Source: Aquihabitans sp. G128 (GTDB taxonomy: Bacteria; Actinomycetota; Acidimicrobiia; Acidimicrobiales; Iamiaceae). Taken from it: 64,000 nt of DNA. The position numbers and the translations under genes are program-made. The notes below the pieces were generated by a model. That model was not told where the DNA came from. It worked only from the letters and a program-made list of their open reading frames with translations, and ran no database searches. The stretch is taken from the NCBI RefSeq assembly GCF_019048865.1, contig NZ_CP077604.1, positions 2,356,001-2,420,000 of the forward strand. The letters run 5' to 3'. This document shows positions 27,994 to 37,396 of the stretch, piece after piece. Numbering within the stretch: position 1 is the stretch's first letter; each line of letters starts with the position of its first letter.

Positions 27994-29668
27994 TCAGGCG
28001 GGGACCGGCTCTGGGTCCGGCTCGGGCGGGGCGGCGCCCGCCTCGGCGCCCTCGCCGGCGGGCGGACCGCCCTCGGCGGGGATGTTGGGCACCAGCAGCG
28101 ACAGCAGCGCGCCGATGGTGACCACCGCGCCGGCGAAGGCCACCGCCGGCTTGGCGGCGTCGGCCACCCCGTCGGCCACGATCGAGGCGATGCGCCGGCC
28201 GGTGGGCGAGTCGGAGGCGTCGGTGGGGGGCACCGCCGCCGATGCCGTCGCTCACCGTGGCCACCACCTCCTCCTTGACCGCCGGCGGGATGTCCTTGGC
28301 CCCGGCGAGGTCGTGGCGGACGTGGCTGCTGGCCTGGGACACGAAGATGGCGCCGATCAGGGCGATGCCCAGCGCGGTGCCCACCTGGCGGACCATGCCG
28401 GCGGCGCCGCTGGCCGAGCCGGCCTTCTGCGGCGGGATGTCGCTCAGCACCACGTTGGTGAGCTGGCTGGTGGCGAAGCCGATCCCGACGCCGTGCAGCA
28501 TGAGCGCAGGCAGCAGCGACCAGAACGTGGTGGACGGCGAGAACGCGAAGACGTAGAGCCAGATGCCCAGCGCCTCGAACGCCAGGCCCACGGTGATGAC
28601 GTACTTGGGGCCGAAGCGGCGGCTGAGCTGGCCGCCGACGCCGCCGCCCACGAAGGCCATGGCCCCGGCCGGCAGGAGCCAGGTGCCGCTGCGGATGGCC
28701 GAGAGGTGCAGCCCGGCCTGGAGGAAGATCGGCAGCACGAAGAAGGCGCCGAACTCGCCCATGGCCAGCACCGTGGTGTTGATCAGGCCGTAGCGGAAGC
28801 CGCGGTGCACGAGGTCGCCGAAGTCGAACACCACCGGCTTGTCGGCGGCGGCCCGGCGCAGCTCCAACCGCACGAAGATCGCCAGGAACACCACTGACAG
28901 CAGCAGCGACACCGGCACGATCGAGACTGCGTCCAGCGGCCACTCCCACCCGCCGAGGGACTGGTCGCCCACCGGCTTCCACCAGCCGTAGCGGGCCGCC
29001 TCGATGATGCCGAAGACCAGGGCCACGAGGCCCAGGGTGACCGCCACGACGCCGCCGAGGTCCAGGCCGCTGGCCCGCTCGTCACGGGAGTCCCGCACGA
29101 AGAAGATGCCGGCGAGGATGGCCAGCGGGGCGATCACCACGTTCACGCGGAAGGCCCAGCGCCACGAGTAGTCGGTGGTCAGGATGCCGCCGACCCACGG
29201 CCCCAGCGCCCCGGCGCCGCCGGCCACCGAGCCCCAGACGGCGAAGGCCACGCCGCGCTCGCGCCCCTGGAAGGTGGCCGAGAGGATCGACAGGGTGGCC
29301 GGCAGCATCATGGCGGCGCCGACGCCCTCCAGCAGCGACTCGCCGATGAAGAGCTGCAGCACCGATTGCGAGAGCGACGCCACCAGCGAGCCGATCGCGA
29401 ACAGGGCGGCGCCGGCGAAGAACAGCTTGCGGCGACCGAGGATGTCGCCCAGCCGGCCGAAGCTGATGAGCAGCGAGGCGAACACCAGCGAGTAGCCGGA
29501 GATGACCCACTGCAGGGACGACACGTCGGTGTCGAAGTCCCGGATGATCGTGGGCACGGCCACGTTCAGGATCGTGTTGTCGAGCACGATGATGAAGAGC
29601 GCGCTCGACAGGATGACGAGGGCGATCCACCGCTTGGGATCCGGCGGGGCGGCGCTCTGGGTGTGCAT
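27994..29668 (-). CDS. MFS drug/proton antiporter, DHA2 (14-TM) family, C-terminal frameshift
   Basis: Starts at ATG 29668, 6 nt after TAGGGT. Fourteen membrane segments are expected; motif A is GRLGDILGRRKLFFAG and motif C is GGAGALGPWVGGIL, as in EmrB/QacA exporters. Near the end a G6 run (28225-28230) breaks the frame; with five the protein continues PTDASDSPTGRRIAS, the last membrane helix VVTIGALLSLLVPN and an acidic Pro tail ending at TAG/TGA 27994. Read as sequenced, the helix is replaced by an Arg-rich tail ending at 27983. A multidrug or metabolite exporter; substrate unknown. Confidence 0.88.
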
Positions 29669-29708
29669 CGGGCAACCCTAGCGACACGGATCCGTCTCGT
29701 AATGCGAC

Positions 29709-29730
29709 CGAACCCGTCCCGAACCCGTCC
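29709..29730. repeat. Tandem 11-bp repeat
   Basis: CGAACCCGTCC occurs twice without a spacer (29709-29719 and 29720-29730), with the start of a third copy (CGAAG). The second copy overlaps the left arm of the iron-operon terminator. Confidence 0.6.
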
Positions 29731-29758
29731 CGAAGCCGATGGCGGGGCTCCGGGACGG
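29725..29758 (-). terminator. Terminator of the iron operon
   Basis: Arms CCGTCCCG (29725-29732) and CGGGACGG (29751-29758) are perfect, extended inward by AGCC/GGCT, with an eight-base loop. The hairpin lies 18 bp after the last gene of the leftward operon (stop 29776). There is no T-run, as is usual in high-GC actinomycetes. Confidence 0.6.
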
Positions 29759-29775
29759 CGGTCGGTCCGGGGGCG

Positions 29776-30849
29776 CTACTTACCGCCGATGGTGGCGGGG
29801 CCGCCGTCGCCCAGGGCCTGCTCGAGGGCGGGCACCAGCTGGTCGAGCACGTACGGGAGGCTGAGCACGCTGGTGAAGTAGATGGCGCCGGCGGTCTCGC
29901 CGTCGGTGAAGACGAGGTGGCCGTCCTGCACGGGCTCCAGCGCCCGGTACAGCGGCTCCTTCTCGAGCTCGCCCCGGTCGGACGGCGCCTCCGTGCCCCA
30001 GATGAGCAGGTCGGCGTCGTCGAGCACCGAGAGCTTCTCGATCGGGATGTAGGCCTGGCCGCCGTCCTCGGTCACGTAGTCGTCGAGCACCTTCGGCACC
30101 TCGAAGCCGAGGTCGGTGAGGAAGTCGGTGCTGAGCCCGTCCTGGTAGGCGATGGCGTTGCCCTCGTAGAAGGCGTTCTGGAGGAACACCACCTGCTTGC
30201 CGGCCCACTCGGGGTGGGCCTTCGCCGCGGCGGCGAAGTCGGCCTTGACGCCGTCGACCAGGTCCTCGGCCTCGGCGGCCTTGCCGACCGCCCGGCCGAT
30301 CATGAGGGTCTGGTCGTCCCACTCGGAGAAGTAGCCCTCGGCGCCGTCCTTCTGCGCCAGCGTCGGCGCGATGGCCGAGAGCTTCTCGTAGCTGTCCTCC
30401 TCCATGCCGGCGTTGGTACCGACGATCAGGTCGGGCTTCAGGGCGGCGATCTTCTCGTACTGGAAGCCGTCGGCGATGCTCAGGACCTCGGGCTTCGCGT
30501 CGCCGAGCTCGTCCTGGGCCCAGGGCCAAGTGGCATGCGGCTGGTCGCCGTACCAGTCGGTGACGCCCACCGGGGTCACGTCGAGCGCCAGCAGCACGTC
30601 CTGCTCGGTGTAGCCCACCGAGACCACCCGCTTCGGCGCCTCGTCGATGGTGACCGAGCCGAAGGCGTGGTCGATGGTGACCGGGAAGGCGCCGTCCCCG
30701 GCGGTGCCGGAGCCGGTGCCCTCGGCGGTGGTCGTGGTCTCGTCGTCGCTGGTGGCGTCGGTGCCGTCGGAGCCGCAGGCGGTGGCGGTCACCGCCACCA
30801 GGAGCAGGCCGACGACGGCGAGGGAGCGGAACCGCAGGGGGCGCCTCAC
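29776..30849 (-). CDS. Iron-siderophore ABC transporter substrate-binding lipoprotein (second)
   Basis: 357 residues from GTG 30849, overlapping the stop of the first binding protein by 4 bp. The signal peptide ends in a lipobox (VTATACGSDG). A Thr/Asp/Glu-rich linker leads to a FecB/periplasmic type-III fold: TIDEAPKRVVSVGYTEQDVLLALDVTPVG and EKIAALKPDLIVGTNAG are the family's signature segments. It should deliver an Fe(III)-siderophore to the FecCD permeases of this operon. It shares the design of its neighbour, so the pair probably arose by tandem duplication with different ligand preference. Confidence 0.93.
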   Translation of the reverse strand: MRRPLRFRSLAVVGLLLVAVTATACGSDGTDATSDDETTTTAEGTGSGTAGDGAFPVTIDHAFGSVTIDEAPKRVVSVGYTEQDVLLALDVTPVGVTDWYGDQPHATWPWAQDELGDAKPEVLSIADGFQYEKIAALKPDLIVGTNAGMEEDSYEKLSAIAPTLAQKDGAEGYFSEWDDQTLMIGRAVGKAAEAEDLVDGVKADFAAAAKAHPEWAGKQVVFLQNAFYEGNAIAYQDGLSTDFLTDLGFEVPKVLDDYVTEDGGQAYIPIEKLSVLDDADLLIWGTEAPSDRGELEKEPLYRALEPVQDGHLVFTDGETAGAIYFTSVLSLPYVLDQLVPALEQALGDGGPATIGGK

Positions 30850-31946
30850 TGGCCCGCCACCTTCGTCGCCGGGTCGCCGTCGACGGCCTGGGCCAGCCGG
30901 GGCACGAGGCCGTCGACCAGGAACGGCAGGCTGAGCACGGTCACGAACGACGTCGCACCGCCGAGGCTGTCCTTCGCCTCGCTGTCGAGCAGGACCTCTC
31001 GGCCCTCGGTGTGCACGGCGAGCTTCGAGTACAGCGGGCCGCCGAGGGCGCCCTCGGCGATCTGGGGATCGATCCACACCAGCACGTCGACGTCGAGGGC
31101 GGTGGCCTTCTCGAGGCTGAGGTTGCCGCCGAAGTCCTTGCCGGCGGCGGCGGCGATCTCCCGGGGCACCTCCATGCCCAGCGCGGTCAGGAAGCGCGAG
31201 CGGGGGTCGTCGTCGCCGTAGACGTAGATGCCCTCGTAGGGCATGGCCATGGCGGCGCTCTTGCCCTCGAGCTCGGGGTGGTCCTTGCGGGCCTCGGCGA
31301 TGTGGGCCTCGACGTCGGCGACGAGCGCATCGGCCTCGTCGACCTTGCCGAGGATCTGGCCGACCGTGTGGGTGGACTCCTGCCAGGGGATGCCGAAGTC
31401 GGCGTGGTCGCCGGGCTGGGCGACGGTGGGGGCCAGGTCGCTGAGCTTGCCGTAGTCCTCCTCGGTCATCCCGCTGTAGAGGCCGACGATGACGTCGGGC
31501 CGCAGCGAGGCGATCTTCTCGAAGTTGATCCCGTCGACGTCCTCCAGCACCTCGGGCTCGTCGCCCGGCAGGGCGTCGGCCGCCTCGGTGGCCCAGGGCC
31601 AGATGGCCCCGTCCTCCTCCCCGAACCACTCGGTGGTGGCCACCGGCTTGGTGCCGAGGGCGATGAACGCGTCCTGGTCGGTCAGGCCGACGACCACCAC
31701 CCGCTTCGGCGCCTCGGTGAGCTCGGTGGAGCCGTACTTGTGCTCGATGGTGACCGGGAACGCCTTGGCGTCGGCCGTGGCCTCGGAGGAGCGGCCGGCG
31801 GTGGTGGCCGGCGCGGCGTCGGAGCCGGACCCGTCGGAGCCGCAGGCGGCGAGGCCCGAGGCGAGCAGGAGGGCGGCCACGGCGGTGAGGGCCCGCCGTC
31901 GACGCCGAGCGTGGGGCGGTGGTGTGGTGATGGTTGTAAGGCTCAC
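30846..31946 (-). CDS. Iron-siderophore ABC transporter substrate-binding lipoprotein (first)
   Basis: 366 residues from GTG 31946. Lipobox LAACGSDGS after an Arg-rich n-region and hydrophobic core. The mature part has the FecB pattern TELTEAPKRVVVVGLTDQD, ASLRPDVIVGLYSGM and a YxxxD-type loop. It follows the exporter-type ABC gene by 24 bp, and that interval carries two DtxR/IdeR-like boxes and a TACTAT hexamer, so this and the next gene can also be transcribed separately under iron control. It is about as similar to the next gene as expected for old tandem paralogues. Confidence 0.93.
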   Translation of the reverse strand: MSLTTITTPPPHARRRRRALTAVAALLLASGLAACGSDGSGSDAAPATTAGRSSEATADAKAFPVTIEHKYGSTELTEAPKRVVVVGLTDQDAFIALGTKPVATTEWFGEEDGAIWPWATEAADALPGDEPEVLEDVDGINFEKIASLRPDVIVGLYSGMTEEDYGKLSDLAPTVAQPGDHADFGIPWQESTHTVGQILGKVDEADALVADVEAHIAEARKDHPELEGKSAAMAMPYEGIYVYGDDDPRSRFLTALGMEVPREIAAAAGKDFGGNLSLEKATALDVDVLVWIDPQIAEGALGGPLYSKLAVHTEGREVLLDSEAKDSLGGATSFVTVLSLPFLVDGLVPRLAQAVDGDPATKVAGQ

Positions 31947-31949
31947 CTA
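31936..31949 (-). promoter_or_regulatory. DtxR/IdeR-like iron box at the binding-protein start
   Basis: On the minus strand TAGGTGAGCCTTAC matches 12 of 14 positions of the core IdeR consensus TAGGTTAGSCTWAC. It covers the GTG start codon at 31946. Iron-loaded repressor bound here would block transcription or initiation of the two binding-protein genes. The repressor itself is not in the window. Confidence 0.5.
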
Positions 31950-31960
31950 GGAGAGGATAG

Positions 31961-31974
31961 TAGGCAAGCTTTAC
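31961..31974 (-). promoter_or_regulatory. Second, weaker iron box upstream of the binding-protein genes
   Basis: TAGGCAAGCTTTAC on the plus strand matches about 10 of 14 positions of the IdeR core. It and the better box at 31936 flank a TACTAT hexamer (minus strand) that is the probable -10 element. Confidence 0.35.
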
Positions 31975-33761
31975 ACCGCGCCAGCTCCGCCCGCACCTCG
32001 CTCTCGCTGGTCGGACCAGGCGTCCCACAGGCGGGCGTAGGCCCCGCCGGCCGCCGCCAGCTCGGCGTGGGTCCCGGCCTCGGCCACCGCCCCGCGATCG
32101 ACCACCACCACGCGACCGGCGTGGACCGCCTGGGTGAGGCGGTGGGCCACCACCACCGCGGTGCGCCCGGCCAGCGCCGCCTCGGCGGAGGCCTCCAGGG
32201 ACCGGGCCCCGGCGCTGCCGCCCTCGGCGGTGGCCTCGTCGAGCACCACCACCGCCGGGTCCACCAGGACCACCCGGGCCAGCGCCAGCTGCTGGGCCTG
32301 CACGCCGGTGAGCCGGTGGCCGCCGTCGCCGACCACGGTGGCCAGGCCCTCGGGCAGGGCGAGGGCCCAGCCCTCGGCGCCCACCACGCGGAGGGCGGCG
32401 AGCAGGTCGTCGTCGCCGGCGTGCGGGGCGGCCAGCCGGAGGTCGTCGGCCAGCGGGCCGGCGAAGACGTGCGACTCCTGGCTGAGCAGGACCACGGGCA
32501 CCCGGCCCGCCACCGAGCCGACGGCGTCGACCGGCACCGAGCCGATGGCCACCGTGCCCGAGCCCGGCGGGTGGATGCCGGCCACCAGCTTGGCCAGCGT
32601 GGTCTTGCCGGCACCGCTGGTGCCCACCACGGCGATGCGCTCGCCGGGGGCCACGGCGAGGTCGAGGCCGTGGAGCACCTCGTGGCCGGCGTCGTAGGCG
32701 AAGCGGACCTGGTCGACCTGCACCGAGGCATCGGTGCCGGCCCCGGTGGGAGCCACCGCCGCCGGACGATCGGACACGCCGACCAGGCGGGCCAGCGCCG
32801 CCCCGGCGGCCTGGGCCTCGTCCACCAGGTACAGGAGGATGTTGAACGGGTCGAACAGGCGCTGGAAGTACAGCGCGGCGGCGGTGACGCCGCCGACCGA
32901 CACGCTCCCACCCCGCACCAGGAAGAACCCGGTGCCCAGCACCATGGCCAGGCCGGTCAGCTCGGCGAGGTTCAAGCGGGCGAAGAACCGGGTGCGCAAC
33001 CGGGTGGCGGCGTTGACCAGGTCGACAGCGCGCTGCGAGCGGCCGGCGAGCAGCCGGTGGTGCTGCTCGGCCAGGCCGAGCGACCGGATGGTCGACGCGC
33101 TGCCGATGGTCTCCAGCAGCTGCTGGGACCGGCCGCCCGCGGCCTCACGCTCCGAGGCGTAGAGCGGGCTGGAGCGCGGCAGGTACCACCGGAGGGTGTG
33201 GAGCTGGATGGGCAGGGCGCACAGGGCGGCCAGCCCCAGCCGCCAGTCGATGGACGCCACGCCGACGGCGGTGAGGGCGATGGTGAGCCCGGCCTCCAGC
33301 ACCTGCGGGAACGCCTGCTTGACCGCGTCGGCCACCGCGGCCACGTCGCCGTCGACGCGGGCCACCAGGTCACCGGTGCCGGCCCGCTCGACCTCGCCGG
33401 CGGGGACCTCGAGCGCTCGGTCCACGACCTCTTCGCGCAGGTCGGCGAGGGCGGGCTCGGCGGCCTGGGCCCCGACGGCCGGGCCGGCCCAGGCGAACAG
33501 CCCCTCGGCCACCGCAGCCACCGCGAGGAGCACGGCCGGCCCGGTGATGGCGCTGGCCGCGTCGCCGGCGCGCACCAGGTCGACGATGCGGCCCAGCACC
33601 GCCGGGCCGACCAGGCCCACGGCGGCCCGGCCCACGAACAGCACGGCGGCCAGGGCGAGCAGGCGCCGGCGCGGCCGGAGCAGCCGCCCGAGGGCGGCCA
33701 GGGTGGCTCGCCGGTCGGCCACCGGCAGCAGGGTGGAGGACGGGCCCTGGTCGGCGCTCAC
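31971..33761 (-). CDS. Exporter-type ABC transporter half, catalytic Walker A/B subunit
   Basis: 596 residues from GTG 33761, overlapping the previous gene by GTGA. Six-helix transmembrane domain to about 300, then an ATPase domain. Walker A GTSGAGKTT (380-388) and Walker B VVVLDEA (504-510, with catalytic Glu) are intact, but the signature is LTGVQ instead of LSGGQ. Together with the next gene it forms a heterodimer. Exporter-fold pairs in siderophore loci include the importers IrtAB and YbtPQ, so the direction of transport here is open. Placement inside a FecBCDE-type operon ties it to iron. Confidence 0.92.
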   Translation of the reverse strand: MSADQGPSSTLLPVADRRATLAALGRLLRPRRRLLALAAVLFVGRAAVGLVGPAVLGRIVDLVRAGDAASAITGPAVLLAVAAVAEGLFAWAGPAVGAQAAEPALADLREEVVDRALEVPAGEVERAGTGDLVARVDGDVAAVADAVKQAFPQVLEAGLTIALTAVGVASIDWRLGLAALCALPIQLHTLRWYLPRSSPLYASEREAAGGRSQQLLETIGSASTIRSLGLAEQHHRLLAGRSQRAVDLVNAATRLRTRFFARLNLAELTGLAMVLGTGFFLVRGGSVSVGGVTAAALYFQRLFDPFNILLYLVDEAQAAGAALARLVGVSDRPAAVAPTGAGTDASVQVDQVRFAYDAGHEVLHGLDLAVAPGERIAVVGTSGAGKTTLAKLVAGIHPPGSGTVAIGSVPVDAVGSVAGRVPVVLLSQESHVFAGPLADDLRLAAPHAGDDDLLAALRVVGAEGWALALPEGLATVVGDGGHRLTGVQAQQLALARVVLVDPAVVVLDEATAEGGSAGARSLEASAEAALAGRTAVVVAHRLTQAVHAGRVVVVDRGAVAEAGTHAELAAAGGAYARLWDAWSDQRERGAGGAGAV

Positions 33762-35449
33762 GTCAGCACCGCCTCGGCGTAGGCCGGGTTCCGTCCCACC
33801 AGGTCGGCGTGGGGGCCGCGGTCGGCCACCACGCCCCCGACCACGAAGGCGACCTCGTCGGCCTCGGCCAGCAGGGCCGGGCTGGTGGTCAGGATCAGGG
33901 TGGTGGCGCCCTGGCGCTGGGCGCGCAGGCCGGTGGCGATGCGGGCCTCGGTGACGCTGTCGATGGCGGTGGTGGGGTCGTGCAGCACGAGCACCGACGG
34001 CTCGGCGGCGAGCGCCCGGGCCAGGGCGATGCGCTGGCGCTGCCCGCCCGACAGGCTCAGCCCGCGCTCGGTCACCGCGGTGGACAACCCGTCGGGCAGG
34101 GCCTCGGCCACCTCGTCGGCGGAGGTGGCGGCGAGCAGGGCGGCCGCCCCGGCGTCGTCGGCGGACGGCGGGCCGGCCGCCCAGATGTTCTCGGCCACGG
34201 AGCCGGTGAAGAGCGGCGCCTCGTGCTCGGCCACCAGCACCGCGGCCCTCAGCCCGGCGAGGGGCCAGGCGGCGAGGACCAGCCCGTCGACGGTGATCGT
34301 GCCCTGACTGGGGTCGGTGGTCCGGGCCAGGAGCTCGGCCAGCGCCGCCGCCTCGGCCTCCGGGGCGGCCACGCCCACGAACGACCCGGCCGGCACCACC
34401 AGGTCGAGCCCGGCGAGCGCGCCGTGGTGCACGCCGGCCAGCTCGACGCTCCCGAGGGCCGATGCCGAGGGCGGCACCTCGGCGGTCCCGTCGACCACGC
34501 CGGGCTCGCGGGCCAGCACCGCCGCCACCCGCTCGGCCGAAGCCCGCGCGGTGGCCAGCTCGCCCACCGCCCACCCCACCCGGCCGAGCGGGGCGACGAG
34601 GAACTGGGTGACGCCCACTGCGGCGACCAGGTCGCCGATGCTGATGCGCCCGTCGGCGGCCAGCCGGCCGCCCACCAGGGCGATGACCGCGACGAAGGCG
34701 CCGGTGACGGCGACGGTCAGCGCCTGCTGGGCCGAGTACAGGCGGGTGGCGCGCAGCCCGGCCGCCAGGGAGGTGCGGCTGGCCCGCCGGTAGCGGTCGG
34801 CGGCGTTGGCCTCGACGTGCAGGCCCTTGACCACGCGCAACCCGCGCAACAGGTCGGTGGCGGTGGACGCCGCGGCGGCCACCAGCTCCTGCTGCTCGGT
34901 GAACCGGCGCTCGATGGGCTTCACCAGGACCTGGATCACCAGCAGGACCGGCGGCAGGCCCACCAGGACCAGGAGGCCGAGCCGCCAGTCGATGACGAGC
35001 AGGGCGACGGCGGCGACGACGAGGCCGCCGGCCGCAGCGGCGGCCGACGCGATGGCTTCGAGGCCCATGGTGGCCGCCTCGACGTCGGAGCTGGCGACGG
35101 ACACGACCTCGCCGGCGCCGGTGCGCTCGCTGGTGCCCTCGTGGGCCGTCATCCGACCGGCGATGCGCAGGCGCAGCTCGTGGCCGGCCCGCTCGTACAT
35201 CTTGGTGAAGACCCGATCGCCCCAGCGCCACGAGGTCGACAGCACGGCGAACACGACCGCCAGGACGACCAGCCAGCGGACCAGCGCGCCGCCGTCGGCG
35301 GTCACGACGGCCCGGTCGATCAGCGCACCGGCGACCACCGGGACCAGCGCCTCGCCCACCTGGTGCGAGACGAACAGCGAGCTCGACGCCACCAGAGGCC
35401 CCCGGTTGCCGCGCCGCAGCTCGCGCCGCAGCGCCGCACCGTCGCTCAC
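33758..35449 (-). CDS. Exporter-type ABC transporter half, nucleotide-binding site lost
   Basis: 563 residues from GTG 35449 (GTGA overlap with fecE-like gene). Transmembrane domain to about 305. In the ATPase domain the signature LSGGQRQR (466-473) is perfect, but the Walker A position reads GVAAPEAEA (359-367), with no Lys or P-loop glycines, and Walker B reads VLVLHDP, so its Asp is His490 and the catalytic Glu is Asp491. It cannot bind MgATP in the usual way and must serve as the signature donor for its partner's site. Frame and DNA are otherwise clean. Confidence in the degeneration is high because the residues were checked in the nucleotide sequence. Confidence 0.92.
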   Translation of the reverse strand: MSDGAALRRELRRGNRGPLVASSSLFVSHQVGEALVPVVAGALIDRAVVTADGGALVRWLVVLAVVFAVLSTSWRWGDRVFTKMYERAGHELRLRIAGRMTAHEGTSERTGAGEVVSVASSDVEAATMGLEAIASAAAAAGGLVVAAVALLVIDWRLGLLVLVGLPPVLLVIQVLVKPIERRFTEQQELVAAAASTATDLLRGLRVVKGLHVEANAADRYRRASRTSLAAGLRATRLYSAQQALTVAVTGAFVAVIALVGGRLAADGRISIGDLVAAVGVTQFLVAPLGRVGWAVGELATARASAERVAAVLAREPGVVDGTAEVPPSASALGSVELAGVHHGALAGLDLVVPAGSFVGVAAPEAEAAALAELLARTTDPSQGTITVDGLVLAAWPLAGLRAAVLVAEHEAPLFTGSVAENIWAAGPPSADDAGAAALLAATSADEVAEALPDGLSTAVTERGLSLSGGQRQRIALARALAAEPSVLVLHDPTTAIDSVTEARIATGLRAQRQGATTLILTTSPALLAEADEVAFVVGGVVADRGPHADLVGRNPAYAEAVLT

Positions 35450-36306
35450 GCGCCTCGCCCCCCTGCGGCCTCGGCCACCTCGCGCGTCCCGAGGGGCAGC
35501 GCGACCGGTCGCTGGCGCAGGGCCGCCGGGACGGGCACCACCAACGGGGTGTGGCTCAGCGGGTCGTCGATGATCTGGGCCTCCAGGCCGAACACGTCGG
35601 CCACCAGCTCGGCGGTGATCACCGCCGAGGGGCTGCCCTCGGCCACGATCCGGCCGGCCTTCATGGCCACCAGGTGCTGGGCGTAGCGGCAGGCCAGGTT
35701 GAGGTCGTGCAGCACCAGGACGATGGTGCGGCCCTCCCGGGCGTTCAGGTCGGCGAGCAGGTCGAGCACCTCCACCTGGTGGGCGAGGTCGAGGAAGGTG
35801 GTGGGCTCGTCGAGCAGCATGAGGTCGGTGCCCTGGGCGAGGGCGAGGGCGATCCACGCCCGCTGCTTCTGCCCGCCCGAGAGCTCGTCGACGGGCCGGT
35901 CGGCCAGCTCGGCCACCCCGGTGGCGGCGAGGGCATCGTCGACGGCGGTCTCGTCCCCGGGGCTCCACTGCCGGAACCAGCGCTGGTGCGGGTGGCGGCC
36001 GCGGCCCACGAGGTCGGCCACGGTGATGCCCTCCGGCGCGATCGGCTGCTGGGGCAGCATGCCCAGCTTGGTGGCCACCTCCCGGGTGGGGAGGCGGTGG
36101 ATGTCGTGGCCGTCGAGCAGCACCGTGCCACCCCGCAGCTCGAGGAGGCGGGCCAGGCCGCGGAGCAGGGTGGACTTGCCGCACGCGTTGGCGCCGACGA
36201 TCACCGTCACCTTTCCGACGGGGACGTCGAGGGTGAGGCCGTCGACGATGACGAGGTCGTCGTAGGCCAGGGACACGTCGATGGCCGACAGGGTGGGTCC
36301 GGTCAT
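35446..36306 (-). CDS. Siderophore importer ATPase (FecE/FepC type)
   Basis: 286 residues from ATG 36306. Walker [10 protein letters not shown] (an Ala/Cys variant of GPNGCGKST), signature [18 protein letters not shown], Walker [24 protein letters not shown] and switch [17 protein letters not shown] are those of the FecE/FhuC group. It energises the two FecCD permeases encoded just upstream. GTGA overlap links it to the following exporter-type gene. Function is secure, ligand is not. Confidence 0.95.
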   Translation of the reverse strand: MTGPTLSAIDVSLAYDDLVIVDGLTLDVPVGKVTVIVGANACGKSTLLRGLARLLELRGGTVLLDGHDIHRLPTREVATKLGMLPQQPIAPEGITVADLVGRGRHPHQRWFRQWSPGDETAVDDALAATGVAELADRPVDELSGGQKQRAWIALALAQGTDLMLLDEPTTFLDLAHQVEVLDLLADLNAREGRTIVLVLHDLNLACRYAQHLVAMKAGRIVAEGSPSAVITAELVADVFGLEAQIIDDPLSHTPLVVPVPAALRQRPVALPLGTREVAEAAGGRGA

Positions 36307-36310
36307 GGGT

Positions 36311-37396
36311 TCAGCCTCCGGAGCCGATGCGGTTGGCCCGCGCGAGCAGGTAGAGCAGGTAGGGGGCGCCGACGATGGCGGTGATCACGCCGACGGGCAG
36401 CTCGGTGGGGGCGACGATGCGCCGCCCCACCAGGTCCGAGGCCTCCAGGAGCAGGGCGCCGATGGCAGCCGACGGGATGAGGGCGACGGTGCGGGCCCGC
36501 ACCAGGCGGCGGGCGATCTGCGGGGCCACGAGGGCCACGAAGCCCACCGGCCCGGCCGACGCGGTGGCGACCGCAGCGAGGGCCACGCCCACCATGAGCA
36601 GCGCACCGCGGGTGAGCTCCACCCGGGCGCCCAGGCCGGCGGCGGTGTCGTCGCCCAGCTCCAGCACCTTGAGGTGGCGGGCCAGGAACAGCGAGGCGGG
36701 CAGCAGCACCAGGAGGGCCAGGCTCACCGGGTGGACGTGCTCCCAGCCCCGGCCGTTGAGGCTGCCGGTGAGCCAGACCGTGGCCTTCTGCGCGTCGAAG
36801 ATGCGGGCCCGGGTCAGCAGGTAGGACACCACCGACTCGAGGATCGAGGTGACGCCGATGCCCACCAGCACCAGCCGGTAGCCGGTGACGCCCCGCTTGT
36901 AGGCCAGGAGGTAGACCGCGACGCCGGTCACCAGCGCGCCGAGGAGCGCGCCGATCGTGGTCTGCAGGGCGCTGCCTTTGAGGATCACGATCACGAACAC
37001 CGCCGACGCCGCGGCGCCGGCGTTGACGCCGATGATGTCGGGGCTGGCCAGCGGGTTGCGGGCGATGCGCTGGAAGATCGCCCCCGAGAGCCCGAAGGAG
37101 GCCCCGACGAGGATGGCGGTGAGGCCCCGGGGCAGGCGGAGGGTCCGCACGATGAAGCGGGCGTCGGCGTCGCCCTGCCCCACCAGCGACAGCAGCACGT
37201 TGCGGATGGACACGGGGAAGTCGCCGACGGCGAGCGACCAGGCGAACACCGCGAACATCAGGGCGAGGGCCACCAGCGACACCGCGACGGCACGGAGCTG
37301 GACGCGGGTGCTCCAGCCCACGATGGGGATGCGGATGACCAGCCCACCGGCGCGCGACGGGTGCACCACCGGTCGGAACATCGAGTGGGCGATCAC
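36311..37396 (-). CDS. Siderophore importer permease, FecCD family (second)
   Basis: 361 residues from GTG 37396, which overlaps the stop of the first permease (GTGA); ATG 37381 is an alternative start. About ten membrane segments. Family motifs are [40 protein letters not shown] and [18 protein letters not shown]. It pairs with the first permease to form the channel for Fe(III)-siderophore uptake. Confidence 0.95.
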   Translation of the reverse strand: MIAHSMFRPVVHPSRAGGLVIRIPIVGWSTRVQLRAVAVSLVALALMFAVFAWSLAVGDFPVSIRNVLLSLVGQGDADARFIVRTLRLPRGLTAILVGASFGLSGAIFQRIARNPLASPDIIGVNAGAAASAVFVIVILKGSALQTTIGALLGALVTGVAVYLLAYKRGVTGYRLVLVGIGVTSILESVVSYLLTRARIFDAQKATVWLTGSLNGRGWEHVHPVSLALLVLLPASLFLARHLKVLELGDDTAAGLGARVELTRGALLMVGVALAAVATASAGPVGFVALVAPQIARRLVRARTVALIPSAAIGALLLEASDLVGRRIVAPTELPVGVITAIVGAPYLLYLLARANRIGSGG

